A stretch of DNA of 15,868 nt from G020348185 sp964525045 (GTDB lineage: Bacteria; Nitrospirota; Nitrospiria; Nitrospirales; UBA8639), in the NCBI GenBank assembly GCA_964525045.1, contig CAZGFD010000044.1, positions 1 through 15,868 of the forward strand, given 5' to 3'. Shown here in pieces: positions 1 to 7,756 of this stretch. The first letter of the stretch is position 1. Each line of letters begins with the position of its first letter. Below the pieces are notes generated by a model. It was not told the origin of the DNA, searched no databases, and was given only the letters and a program-made list of their open reading frames with translations. A program made the translations under genes and the position numbers.

Positions 1-48
1 TGTAAACCATGTGCCCGGTTTATTGTGTAAACCATGTTACCGGTTTGT
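1..48. repeat. Two tandem 25-bp units, probable mobile-element end
   Basis: Two copies start at 1 and 26, each beginning TGTAAACCATGT and running on to CGGTTT, with three differing bases in the middle (GCC versus TAC). Each unit is also a weak dyad (AAACC facing GGTTT). Tandem short sites of this kind are typical of transposase-binding ends of insertion sequences. The element body, if any, lies to the left outside the window. No transposase is visible, so the assignment is inference. The repeats lie about 60 bp upstream of larB and may have displaced its native promoter. Confidence 0.55.
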
Positions 49-57
49 ACCCCCTGG

Positions 58-80
58 CCCTCTCCCTGGCAGGGAGAGGG
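58..80. repeat. Perfect 11-bp-arm palindrome upstream of larB
   Basis: Arms CCCTCTCCCTG (58-68) and CAGGGAGAGGG (70-80) are perfect complements around one central G. No T-run follows on either strand, so it does not read as a simple intrinsic terminator. It sits between the tandem repeat and the larB start and could be a dispersed palindromic element or an RNA hairpin in the larB leader. Confidence 0.7.
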
Positions 81-111
81 GAATTCTAGGCTATTGCTTT
101 GGGCTGTATAT

Positions 112-885
112 ATGAATTCGACGCAACTTAAAAAACTATTGAAACAGGTTCAATCCGGGAAGGTCACTATTCAAACGGCCCTTGACCAGCTTAAGACTTT
201 GCCTTATGAAGACATCGGGTTTGCGTCCATTGATCATCACCGTTCCCTTCGACAGGGTTTTCCTGAAGTCATCTTTGGTGAGGGGAAGACAAAGCCCCAA
301 ATCATGGATATCGCACGCAGACTCCTGAAAAAAGGAAATCCTTTATTAGCAACCCGAGTGACACCAGAAATCGCCCGCGCCCTAAAGCGGCTCAACAGCA
401 AGGCCGTGTATCATGAGGCCGCTCGCCTGGTCTCAGTGACTGATCCCAAAAGGCGGCGAATCGGGGATATCGTCATTGTCACCGCCGGCACCGCGGATAT
501 TCCGGTTGCAGAGGAAGCCCGTATCACTGCCGAGGTCATGGGCAGCCGGGTCCAGTCTCTGTACGATGTGGGTGTCGCCGGTCTTCATCGAATATTAGAT
601 CGTCAAGATATCCTCCGATCGGCTCGCGTATTGATTGTCGTTGCGGGAATGGATGGTGTGTTACCCAGCGTGGTGGGAGGCTTGGTGGATCGTCCAATCG
701 TGGCCGTGCCGACCAGCCAAGGCTATGGCGCAAGTTTTGGGGGATTGAGCGCGTTACTGACAATGTTGAACTCCTGCTCAAGTGGCATTGGGGTGGTCAA
801 CATCGATAACGGATTCGGAGCGGGGTGCTTAGCCCATCGAATCAACCTTCTGGGAGAAGCACCAACATCTTCCCGGAATCAGTAA
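112..885 (+). CDS. larB: LarB, pyridinium-3,5-biscarboxylate mononucleotide synthase (nickel-pincer cofactor)
   Basis: LarB carboxylates and hydrolyses nicotinic acid adenine dinucleotide, the first step toward the nickel-pincer nucleotide of lactate racemase. The 257-residue product has the family signature throughout: YEDIGFASIDHHR near the N-terminus, GFPEVIFGEGKT, then the PurE-like core with IVTAGTADIPVAEEA and IVVAGMDGVLPSVVGG, and finally NSCSSGIGVVNIDNGFGAG. Cys222 in NSCSSG corresponds to the catalytic cysteine described in Lactiplantibacillus LarB. I chose the ATG at 112 because it starts MNSTQLKKLL, the usual family N-terminus. An in-frame ATG at 34 lies inside the mobile-element-like repeat. 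The Shine-Dalgarno is weak. The partner larC follows about 950 bp downstream; larE and larA are not in the window. Confidence 0.93.
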   Translation: MNSTQLKKLLKQVQSGKVTIQTALDQLKTLPYEDIGFASIDHHRSLRQGFPEVIFGEGKTKPQIMDIARRLLKKGNPLLATRVTPEIARALKRLNSKAVYHEAARLVSVTDPKRRRIGDIVIVTAGTADIPVAEEARITAEVMGSRVQSLYDVGVAGLHRILDRQDILRSARVLIVVAGMDGVLPSVVGGLVDRPIVAVPTSQGYGASFGGLSALLTMLNSCSSGIGVVNIDNGFGAGCLAHRINLLGEAPTSSRNQ

Positions 886-907
886 TGGGAATGACCAAAA
901 CCAAAGA

Positions 908-1016
908 GAATATCCAATAACGAACAAGGAATAATGAATGTCCAAGGAAAAGATGGAACATAGTAAAGAAGTCTTTCCGAAGAGTTGGTGATTCGATATT
1001 CCTTAGTTGGATATTC
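908..1016. repeat. Imperfect inverted repeat between convergent genes
   Basis: Two nested exact pairings are present. GAATATCCAA (908-917) pairs with TTGGATATTC (1007-1016), and AAGGAATA (926-933) pairs with TATTCCTT (997-1004). The remainder is AT-rich, with loose further complementarity (AAGGAAAA near 945, TTTTCC near 1020). The element fills the gap between larB and the opposite-strand exported-protein gene. It resembles dispersed intergenic repeats, and could also fold as a long bidirectional hairpin separating the two transcripts. Confidence 0.55.
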
Positions 1017-1040
1017 GACATTTTCCTTTTCCGTGGGTCC

Positions 1041-1559
1041 CTATTTTTTCCCTTTATTAATGACCTCCACGGTTCCATGGGAACGTGGAGATTCAATTTT
1101 GGTTCTGGGGCCATCACTCTCTTGTACCATAAGTTTCGCGCGGACTTCATAACGATACGTTCCGGAGCCCACAAGTTTTTGAGTCTGATCCTTTCCATCC
1201 CAGAATAACGTCGTATGGACGTGCGAATTCACCTGAGGATTTGGTGGGGGTATCGGCATGCGTTGAGTCAAAAAGCGCATCGAGCTTCGCGAGGGAGAAC
1301 TTATTAAGGCTGTGAACTCCAGTAGATCAGCGCCTTTGAGCTGTCTGGGTAATCGCACAACAATAGATAAGCTCAAATCTCCATTTCCGATCTCATACGG
1401 TGAAGGGGAGGTGGTGATCTCCACGATCTTGAGCGGAAGGAAACGGCCCGATCCCCTCTTTTTCCCTTCGGCGATTGGACCCGGGAGGAAACACAGGATG
1501 GCCCATGCCCCAACCACGCACGCACTTATTCGATTGAATGTTTTTGTCGCCCTAAACAA
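1041..1559 (-). CDS. Predicted exported protein with Ig-like fold, function unknown
   Basis: I do not recognise a named family. The preferred TTG start (1559-1557) has AGGAAGG five bases upstream. It gives a 172-residue protein opening with a basic stretch, then a hydrophobic segment (ISACVVGAWAILCFLPGPIA), a likely signal peptide or N-terminal anchor. The rest is beta-rich and includes EIGNGDLSLSIVVRLP and LFWDGKDQTQKLVGSGTYRY. The latter resembles the WDG...GTY motif of FlgD-type Ig-like modules, so an extracytoplasmic beta-sandwich is plausible. The frame is also open to a GTG at 1652, which would add 31 residues not typical of a signal peptide and has its GGAGG too close to the start. The gene runs against larB and larC and splits the lar pair; nothing links its function to nickel cofactor synthesis. 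Confidence 0.65.
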   Translation of the reverse strand: MFRATKTFNRISACVVGAWAILCFLPGPIAEGKKRGSGRFLPLKIVEITTSPSPYEIGNGDLSLSIVVRLPRQLKGADLLEFTALISSPSRSSMRFLTQRMPIPPPNPQVNSHVHTTLFWDGKDQTQKLVGSGTYRYEVRAKLMVQESDGPRTKIESPRSHGTVEVINKGKK

Positions 1560-1702
1560 CCAGCCCTTCCTCTCTTGCCCTAAGAATCGATAGATCTTAA
1601 CCTGATCCGGACAAGCCGTCGAATACCATAGCTTTGGGAACCAGTCAATCACCCCTCCAGAAGGCCCTTCATTTATGAAGAATTCTTCATCTGCTATGAT
1701 GC

Positions 1703-1731
1703 CCCCAGAACTTCTACCTCAAGTTCTGGGG
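1703..1731. other. Perfect 11-bp hairpin in the larC upstream gap
   Basis: CCCCAGAACTT (1703-1713) and AAGTTCTGGGG (1721-1731) are exact complements with a 7-base loop. There is no poly-T tract on either side, so it is not a standard intrinsic terminator. It abuts the heptad-repeat hairpin that follows, so the larC leader, if transcribed, would begin with two stacked hairpins. Confidence 0.6.
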
Positions 1732-1733
1732 TC

Positions 1734-1823
1734 AGTTTCAGGTTTCAAGTTACAGGTTTCAGGTTAAATATGCTTTAATTCTTTTTTCTTGAAACTTGAA
1801 ACTTGGAACCTGAAACTAGAAAC
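1734..1823. repeat. Heptameric YYGAAAY tandem repeats forming a long inverted repeat
   Basis: The right half (1789-1823) is five consecutive 7-base units: TTGAAAC, TTGAAAC, TTGGAAC, CTGAAAC, TAGAAAC. The left half (1735-1762) holds four units in reverse complement (GTTTCAG, GTTTCAA, GTTACAG, GTTTCAG). Arms 1734-1763 and 1788-1817 match at 26 of 30 positions across a 24-base AT-rich loop, so a large imperfect hairpin is possible. The same heptad occurs in tandem at 4094-4121 and, in degenerate form, at 10095-10115. The element ends about 17 bp before the larC start codon. Confidence 0.8.
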
Positions 1824-1840
1824 CGGGTCCGAAGGACGCC

Positions 1841-3052
1841 ATGAACCATCTTCACATTGATTGTTTTTCAGGAATTAGCGGGGATATGTTTTTGGGAGCC
1901 CTGATGGATGCCGGTCTGCCCCTAGCAGCCTTGAAACGAGGTTTGCAGAAAATAGAGATCAAGGGGTATCAGATCAAAGCCAACAAGGTTCACCGTGGGA
2001 CCATCCATGCCACCAAACTCGATGTCCTGATACGGAAGGGATTCACTAAACCCCTTTCGCTTCCCGTTATTCGGCGGCTTATTTCGACCAGTCAGCTGCC
2101 ATCAGTCGTCAAATCACGCTCATTGAAGGCCTTCAATACCTTGGCCGAATCTGAGGGAATGGTTCATGGGGTTCCTTTTTCAAAAGTCCACTTCCACGAG
2201 GTCGGGATAGTCGATTCATTTATTGATATCGTGGGAGCTTTCCTCGGATGCGCCTATTTGGATATCGAAACGGTTTCAGCTTCCGCCGTCAACGTCGGCT
2301 CCGGAACTATACAATCAGCCCATGGAACTTTGCCCGTCCCCGGGCCAGCGGTTGCGCATTTAGCCAAGGGAGTCCCAATTTTTGCCAGAGGGCCATCTAC
2401 CGAACTGACCACACCGACCGGAATGTGCATTCTCACCGTTCTCACCAGCGATTTTTTCCCACTACCCCCCATGCGCCCCACTCAAATTGGATACGGGGCC
2501 GGCACGGCCGACCCGAAAGGATGGCCTAATGTGCTCCGGGTTTTCTTGAGCCTCGGGTCATCAAAACCTCTGGGTAGAACCGAGTCCATTATTGAGATTC
2601 AAACCAATGTGGATGACCTGAACCCCCAAGTCTATGAAGCGTTGATCGAAAGCTTGGCTCAGGCCGGTGCTCTCGATGTCACCTTGACGCCCGTGATTAT
2701 GAAACGCAGCCGACCGGGGACTATTGTCACTGCCCTCGCGCCCCATTCTGCAGTCGAAGAGGTAACTCGAATCCTTTTTCAGGAAACCACGACTCTGGGA
2801 GTGAGGATGCGTGAACTACAACGCCAGGTGCTTTCTCGCGATACACGCTCCGTCAGACTTCCTGGTGGCCAAGTGCGCGTGAAGGTTGCCGATATGGGAA
2901 ACGGAAACATGAAAATGACGCCCGAATTTCAGGACTGCAGGCAGGTGGCCAACAAAACCGGACAGCCTGTCCGGGAAATTCTTGAACAGGTTCGTCACGC
3001 CTTTTACATGCAACCCAACAGGACAACCAAACGGAAACCCCAAAAACCATGA
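1841..3052 (+). CDS. larC: LarC, nickel insertion protein for the nickel-pincer cofactor
   Basis: LarC is the CTP-dependent cyclometallase that inserts nickel into the pincer nucleotide made by LarB and LarE. The 403-residue protein shows the diagnostic N-terminal DCFSGISGDM (7-16), the histidine-rich KVHFHEVGIVDS near 116-126, the ELTTPTG segment, the C-terminal-domain QTNVDDLNPQVYEAL and VIMKRSRPGT, and the closing MTPEFQDCRQVA. In some lactobacilli LarC is made from two ORFs by programmed frameshifting; here it is one uninterrupted frame. The ATG has GAAGGA four bases upstream. The stop overlaps the pdxA start (ATGA), so the two are co-translated. The upstream gap is almost entirely repeat sequence, and I see no convincing promoter there. 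Confidence 0.95.
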   Translation: MNHLHIDCFSGISGDMFLGALMDAGLPLAALKRGLQKIEIKGYQIKANKVHRGTIHATKLDVLIRKGFTKPLSLPVIRRLISTSQLPSVVKSRSLKAFNTLAESEGMVHGVPFSKVHFHEVGIVDSFIDIVGAFLGCAYLDIETVSASAVNVGSGTIQSAHGTLPVPGPAVAHLAKGVPIFARGPSTELTTPTGMCILTVLTSDFFPLPPMRPTQIGYGAGTADPKGWPNVLRVFLSLGSSKPLGRTESIIEIQTNVDDLNPQVYEALIESLAQAGALDVTLTPVIMKRSRPGTIVTALAPHSAVEEVTRILFQETTTLGVRMRELQRQVLSRDTRSVRLPGGQVRVKVADMGNGNMKMTPEFQDCRQVANKTGQPVREILEQVRHAFYMQPNRTTKRKPQKP

Positions 3053-4068
3053 ACTCCATACCCTCACAGGAACGACCTATTCTGGCCTTGACCATGGGGG
3101 ATCCCGCAGGGATTGGTCCGGAAATTATCGTGAAGGCTTTAGCTCAACAGCGTATTTGGCGTGTATGCCGGCCCGTGGTGGTGGGGTCCCTTCCAATCCT
3201 GAAGCGGACGGCCGCTGCCCTGAACATACCGATGACACCGGTGAGGATCAGGGGGCATGATGATACAGGAACAATGAAAGTCATTAAACGAGGCACCCTT
3301 CCGATTTTTGACCCTTTCGTTCCGCCGTTGAAGCGCTTTCGTCAGAGAGAGCCAAGTGCGATTTCGGGAGCGGCCGCTGTCCAATGCATTGAAACTGCTG
3401 TTGAATGGGCCAGAATGGGCTGTGCCCGAGGCATGGTGACGGCACCAATCAATAAGAAAGCCATCCAGTTAGCAGGGCATGCCTATCCAGGACATACCGA
3501 AATGTTAGCCAGTCTGACCGGTTCAAAAGAAGTGGGAATGATGATTCTTGGAGGTCCGTTGAAAATACTATTTGCAACCACCCACCTGGCTATTCGTGAT
3601 CTTTCCCACGCCATCACCAAAGGCCGAGTGACGCGCGCTATTCGATTAGCTCACCGGGGGCTTCGGGCATTTTTTGACATTCGCCATCCCCGCATTGGGG
3701 TGGCGGGTTTAAATCCCCATGCGGGAGAAACCGGGTTGTTCGGCCATGAGGAAATACGAGTCATTACACCAGCCGTGAAGCAGGCACGGGCTTCCCGGAT
3801 CCGTTGTAGTGGACCCCATCCTGCAGACACCCTATTTGGAAAGGCCATGCGCGGAGAGTACGACGGCATCGTAGCCATGTATCATGACCAGGGGCTAGTG
3901 GCCCTGAAGACAGTCGCGTTTGGGCATTGTGTGAATCTCACAGTCGGGCTTCCATTCATTCGAACTTCCGTCGATCATGGAACGGCCTATGACATTGTTG
4001 GCAAAGGAAAAGCCGACCCCAGCAGCCTTATTGAGGCCATCACCCTGGCGGCCCGCCTTGCGGGTTGA
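3049..4068 (+). CDS. pdxA: PdxA, 4-hydroxythreonine-4-phosphate dehydrogenase
   Basis: PdxA oxidises 4-phosphohydroxy-L-threonine with NAD(P) in the DXP-dependent route to pyridoxal phosphate. The 339-residue product has full family length and signatures: LTMGDPAGIGPEI (14-26), VTAPINKKA (130-138), PGHTEML (147-153), FATTHLAI, GLNPHAGETGLFG and AMYHDQGLVALKT. His179, His224 and His279 line up with the three metal-binding histidines of E. coli PdxA (166, 211, 266) at a constant offset of 13. Asp/Gly-rich VDHGTAYDIVGKG is intact near the C-terminus. The ATG overlaps the larC stop by four bases. No pdxJ is in the window. The TGA stop is in the same frame as the downstream rsmB, separated by a heptad-repeat spacer. 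Confidence 0.96.
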   Translation: MNSIPSQERPILALTMGDPAGIGPEIIVKALAQQRIWRVCRPVVVGSLPILKRTAAALNIPMTPVRIRGHDDTGTMKVIKRGTLPIFDPFVPPLKRFRQREPSAISGAAAVQCIETAVEWARMGCARGMVTAPINKKAIQLAGHAYPGHTEMLASLTGSKEVGMMILGGPLKILFATTHLAIRDLSHAITKGRVTRAIRLAHRGLRAFFDIRHPRIGVAGLNPHAGETGLFGHEEIRVITPAVKQARASRIRCSGPHPADTLFGKAMRGEYDGIVAMYHDQGLVALKTVAFGHCVNLTVGLPFIRTSVDHGTAYDIVGKGKADPSSLIEAITLAARLAG

Positions 4069-4093
4069 TACCCGGGACTTTTTGCCCTTCAAC

Positions 4094-4121
4094 TCGAAAC
4101 CCGAAACTTGAAACCCGAAAC
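4094..4121 (+). repeat. Four tandem heptads YYGAAAY at the pdxA-rsmB junction
   Basis: Four contiguous 7-base units are TCGAAAC, CCGAAAC, TTGAAAC and CCGAAAC. They belong to the same family as the arrays at 1734-1823 and 10095-10115. The only usable rsmB start near the expected position, TTG at 4108, lies in the third unit, so the repeat contributes both start codon and first residues of the protein. Confidence 0.85.
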
Positions 4122-5502
4122 GTCTTTAAACTTCGCCCGCTCGGTGGCTGTGGCGATTTTGCAGAAGATCGAGCGACAACGCCAATTTGCCGATGAAGCA
4201 CTTGATCCATTGATTGAAAAAGCATCCCCGACCAAACTCGATCGGGGACTGATCTTTGAATTGGTTTATGGGGTCTTACGATATCGGGAGACCCTGGATT
4301 GGAGATTGAATCTGGTAGCGAATCGATCGATGACACGCCTGCCCATTCCGGTAGCCATGACCCTCAGATTGGGAGCTTACCAGATCTTGTACCTCGATCG
4401 AATTCCGCCCTCCGCCGCAGTCAATGAGTCGGTTAAGCTATCCCGATCGATCCGCGGCCGGGATTGGACTGGCTTTGTCAATGGGGTTCTCAGAAATTTG
4501 ATTCGTCAGACTCCTCCGTCCTGGCCCGACCGGTCAAAAAATCTCTTGGTATTCTTATCAATCCGGTATTCCTGTCCCCAGTGGCTGGTTGAACGCTGGC
4601 TCTCCTTCTTTGGACCGACCAAAACAGAATGGCTCTGTGAAGCGACGCTCAAGATTCCCCCCATCACCTTGCGAACCAATACCTTACGATGTACCCGGGA
4701 AGAACTGGCCACCCGACTCAGGAATGAAGGGTACGAAGTACGAGAGACGCTGGTGAGTCCGGTCGGGCTGGTCCTGAAAAAATGTGGTAAATTGAGTGAT
4801 GTCAAAGCATTACAGGATGGATGGTGTTATATAGAAGACGAAGCGGCGCAATTGGTCCCCTTACTCTTAGATGTTTCGCCTGGACAGCATATCTTGGATG
4901 TCTGTGCGGCCCCTGGCGGAAAGACCACACATGTGGCAGCGCGAATGCAGAACCAGGGAACCATTGTGGCTTTAGACCAGAAACCCCGTCGCCTTCGTTC
5001 CCTGATCTCGAATTGCCAGCGCCTCGGAGTGACGAACGTCTCCAGCTTCGTCGCTGATGCCTCGCAGGAATTGCTCCGCGTCGACAATTCGAGTCCCGGG
5101 TCATCGGCATTATCCCAAGGGTTTGATAGCATCTTGTGTGATGCCCCTTGCTCCGGACTAGGAGTACTTCGCCGGCATCCTGAGGGGAAATGGGCAAAAG
5201 ACCGGGATGTCATGACCCGGGCTCAGATTCGACAGCTTGAAATTCTGAGCCACGTCTGTTCACTCTTGAGACCAGGTGGAGTGTTAGTCTATAGTGCCTG
5301 CTCAACTGAACCGGAGGAAACCTATCAGGTCCTGGCGACCTTTTGTCGGCAACATCCAGAGTTTCGTCACGAATCTGTCGGGCCATGCATGCCCCCTGCC
5401 GGACAGTCTCTCATTGATCAGGAAGGCAATCTGTTCACCGCCGTCAATCCCTTTGACATGGATGGGTTTTTTGCCGCTCGCCTCAGAAAGGTTGGCTCTT
5501 AG
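4108..5502 (+). CDS. rsmB: RsmB, 16S rRNA (cytosine-967-C5) methyltransferase
   Basis: RsmB methylates C5 of C967 in 16S rRNA using S-adenosylmethionine. The 464-residue protein has an N-terminal NusB-like helical domain (roughly 8-140, including FADEALD, YGVLRYRETLDW and ILYLDRIPPSAAVNESV) and a C-terminal Rossmann methyltransferase. SAM motif ILDVCAAPGGKT is at 262-273. The two cysteines of m5C methyltransferases are Cys348 in DAPCSGLG and Cys398 in SACSTEPEE. The TTG start at 4108 is the only one that retains NFARSVAVAILQKIE, the family N-terminus. The next candidate (GTG 4144) would remove its first residues. No clear Shine-Dalgarno is present, so coupling to pdxA is likely. The stop codon directly abuts the rpe start. 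Confidence 0.94.
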   Translation: MKPETSLNFARSVAVAILQKIERQRQFADEALDPLIEKASPTKLDRGLIFELVYGVLRYRETLDWRLNLVANRSMTRLPIPVAMTLRLGAYQILYLDRIPPSAAVNESVKLSRSIRGRDWTGFVNGVLRNLIRQTPPSWPDRSKNLLVFLSIRYSCPQWLVERWLSFFGPTKTEWLCEATLKIPPITLRTNTLRCTREELATRLRNEGYEVRETLVSPVGLVLKKCGKLSDVKALQDGWCYIEDEAAQLVPLLLDVSPGQHILDVCAAPGGKTTHVAARMQNQGTIVALDQKPRRLRSLISNCQRLGVTNVSSFVADASQELLRVDNSSPGSSALSQGFDSILCDAPCSGLGVLRRHPEGKWAKDRDVMTRAQIRQLEILSHVCSLLRPGGVLVYSACSTEPEETYQVLATFCRQHPEFRHESVGPCMPPAGQSLIDQEGNLFTAVNPFDMDGFFAARLRKVGS

Positions 5503-6180
5503 ATGACGAAACCAGCGCCTCTCATTGCACCTTCAGTTCTCTCGGCGGACTTTGGTCGTCTGGCCGAAGCCGTTCAGCAGGTAGAGGCTGCGGGTGCGGA
5601 TTGGATTCATGTTGATGTCATGGATGGGCATTTTGTTCCCAATTTAACCGTAGGTCCGCCCATGGTGGAAGCTCTTCGCAAAGTGACCAAACTTCCCCTC
5701 GACGTTCACTTGATGATGACCAACCCTGATTCCTTTATTGAAGAGTTTGCTGAGGCAGGAGCGACCTATCTCACGGTTCATGTGGAGGCCTGTCCTCATT
5801 TGCATCGGACGGTTCAATCAATCAAAGAACGACAGGTAAAAGCCGGGGTGACCCTCAACCCGGCGACCTCGGCAACCACCTTAGAAGAAATCTTGCCGGA
5901 AGCCGACCTGATCCTCATCATGTCGGTCAACCCCGGGTTTGGCGGGCAGAGCTTCATCGAAACGAGCCTCCAAAAAATTGTCAGGGTTCGCCACATGATC
6001 GATCAGGCAAAAAGTCGAGCCCTCCTCGAAGTCGATGGCGGGGTGAATCTTGAAAACGTCAGCCGAATCGTAAAAGCCGGCGCGGATGTCCTCGTGGCCG
6101 GGTCGGCGATTTTCAACAGTAATAATTTCGCCCAGACCATTCACTCGTTGCGGACATCCAGTCAAACCGTGACCGTGTAG
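5503..6180 (+). CDS. rpe: Ribulose-phosphate 3-epimerase
   Basis: Rpe interconverts ribulose 5-phosphate and xylulose 5-phosphate in the pentose phosphate and Calvin pathways. The 225-residue TIM-barrel protein starts IAPSVLSADFGRL and carries WIHVDVMDGHFVPN (His36, Asp38), LDVHLMM (His69), MSVNPGFGGQSF, LLEVDGGVN (Asp178) and the phosphate-binding VAGSAIF. These are the metal ligands (His36, Asp38, His69, Asp178) and the two catalytic aspartates expected of the family. The ATG follows the rsmB TAG with no intervening base, and pheS begins 8 bp after the stop, consistent with a single transcript from larC through pheT. Confidence 0.97.
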   Translation: MTKPAPLIAPSVLSADFGRLAEAVQQVEAAGADWIHVDVMDGHFVPNLTVGPPMVEALRKVTKLPLDVHLMMTNPDSFIEEFAEAGATYLTVHVEACPHLHRTVQSIKERQVKAGVTLNPATSATTLEEILPEADLILIMSVNPGFGGQSFIETSLQKIVRVRHMIDQAKSRALLEVDGGVNLENVSRIVKAGADVLVAGSAIFNSNNFAQTIHSLRTSSQTVTV

Positions 6181-6188
6181 GCTTCTTC

Positions 6189-7748
6189 ATGGAAGACACC
6201 ACAACCACGTTAGACAGCTTACATCCACTGGAAGTGAAAGTTCTGACCGCCTTAAAGGATTCACAAGATCCGGTCACGGACCCCCATTTATTGGAAGCAA
6301 CCCAACTTGAGGCATCCCAAGTAAGCATGGCGATCGGCTGGCTCCAGACCAAAGGTCTGTTGATGCTGTCCTCGGAAACCATTACGCCGGTCGTGTCGCT
6401 GACCGAAACGGGCAAACGCTTTTACGCTTCCGCCTCCCCCTCGGAATGGATCCTTCAATCCATTCAGAAGGGGCAGCAGAATGGACAACCCGTTACCGTC
6501 AAGAACCTTCAAGACCAAGGCCAATTCCAACCAACGGAACTAAGCCGGGCTGTCGGTCTTTTGAAAAAAGACGGTGCCATTCGCATGGCATCGGGTGGCG
6601 CCATGGAGGTCACCGAAACTCCCAGTTCAACGACGGAGGCCCTACGGTCGTTACTCAATCAATTGCATGAGGGACCTCATAACCTGTCAACCTTTCCTTC
6701 CCCTTCCCAAGCACTCCTTCGACAATACGCCATTAAGCGCGGGAATACACAAGAGCCGTTTCGCATCGAAGATGAGATCCTTCGAGCCTATGTCTTGACT
6801 GACGAGGGCAAAAGCCTCTGCGAGTTGCTCCCGTCCCACTCATTGGAGGAAATTTCCCAGTTGACCCCCGAGCTGCTAAAAGACGGGACGTGGCGTAATC
6901 ATACCTTTCGAAAATACAGTATTAGCCTGCGCCCACCTCGATTGGCCGTTGGCCGCCGTCATCCCTATCGGGGCTACCTCGACTCAGTAAAACGCAAGTT
7001 GGCCAGTATGGGATTTCAGGAAATGCGGGGAGAGTTGGTGGAAACGGAATTTTGGGATATGGATGCCTTGTTTATGCCCCAGTTTCACCCGGCCCGGGCC
7101 ATTCACGATGTGTATTTTGTCAAGAATCCTACTCATGCCAAATCAATTGCCGAACCGTTCTTATCCCAGGTGGCGGAGGCCCATGAAAAGGGTGGGACGA
7201 CCGGATCGAAGGGCTGGCGTTATTCCTATGACCGTGAACGAGCAAGACGTCTGATCCTCAGAAGCCAGGGGACCGCAGTCTCCGCAAAAATGCTCGCCAA
7301 CACACCTGATATCCCAGGGAAATATTTTTCCATTGCGAGATGCTTCCGCTACGATCAGATCGATGCGACCCATGCCACCGACTTTTTTCAGGTTGAAGGC
7401 ATTGTTCTGGGACAAGACATCAATTTTCGGACACTGCTCGGACTCCTCAACCTGTTTGCCTCAGAAATGGCCGAGGCTAAGGAAATAAAGTTTTTGCCTG
7501 CGTATTTTCCTTTTACCGAACCCTCGGTGGAACTTCATGTGCGTCATCCGAAACTGGGGTGGATGGAATTGGGTGGGGCGGGGTTGTTTCGTCCAGAGGT
7601 TACGCTGCCATTGGGAGTCAGTGTGCCCGTTATCGCATGGGGACTCGGACTTGATCGAATGGCCATGGTGGCTTTAGGGATTCACGATATCCGCGATCTA
7701 TTCACATCCGACCTTGAGATGGTTCGCAATATGCGCCGAAAGTTTTAA
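6189..7748 (+). CDS. pheS: Phenylalanyl-tRNA synthetase alpha subunit, archaeal/eukaryotic type
   Basis: With PheT this forms the heterotetramer that charges tRNA-Phe. At 519 residues it is far longer than the roughly 340-residue bacterial PheS. It begins with LHPLEVKVLTAL and winged-helix-like repeats (about 1-180) typical of archaeal and cytosolic enzymes, in place of the bacterial coiled-coil arm. The class II core follows: HPYRGYLDSVKRKLASMGF, MPQFHPARAIHDVYFV, motif 2 with IARCFRYDQIDATHATDFFQ (Arg384, Arg387), the phenylalanine-site FQVEGIVLG, GWMELGGAGLFRPEV, and motif 3 WGLGLDRMAMV (Arg490). All key residues are present, so it should be active. It is followed 8 bp later by pheT of the same type. 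Spirochaetes are the known bacterial carriers of this type. Confidence 0.95.
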   Translation: MEDTTTTLDSLHPLEVKVLTALKDSQDPVTDPHLLEATQLEASQVSMAIGWLQTKGLLMLSSETITPVVSLTETGKRFYASASPSEWILQSIQKGQQNGQPVTVKNLQDQGQFQPTELSRAVGLLKKDGAIRMASGGAMEVTETPSSTTEALRSLLNQLHEGPHNLSTFPSPSQALLRQYAIKRGNTQEPFRIEDEILRAYVLTDEGKSLCELLPSHSLEEISQLTPELLKDGTWRNHTFRKYSISLRPPRLAVGRRHPYRGYLDSVKRKLASMGFQEMRGELVETEFWDMDALFMPQFHPARAIHDVYFVKNPTHAKSIAEPFLSQVAEAHEKGGTTGSKGWRYSYDRERARRLILRSQGTAVSAKMLANTPDIPGKYFSIARCFRYDQIDATHATDFFQVEGIVLGQDINFRTLLGLLNLFASEMAEAKEIKFLPAYFPFTEPSVELHVRHPKLGWMELGGAGLFRPEVTLPLGVSVPVIAWGLGLDRMAMVALGIHDIRDLFTSDLEMVRNMRRKF

Positions 7749-7756
7749 CGGACCCC

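Noticed and set aside
58..80. Palindrome as an intrinsic terminator
   Set aside because: Perfect stem, but no T-run on either strand and no gene ending just before it within the window.
34..111. Longer larB start at the in-frame ATG at 34
   Set aside because: It lies inside the mobile-element-like tandem repeat, and the extra 26 residues do not resemble LarB. The ATG at 112 gives the usual family N-terminus.
1734..1823. CRISPR-like array
   Set aside because: The unit is only seven bases with no spacers and no cas genes; it is a contiguous microrepeat.
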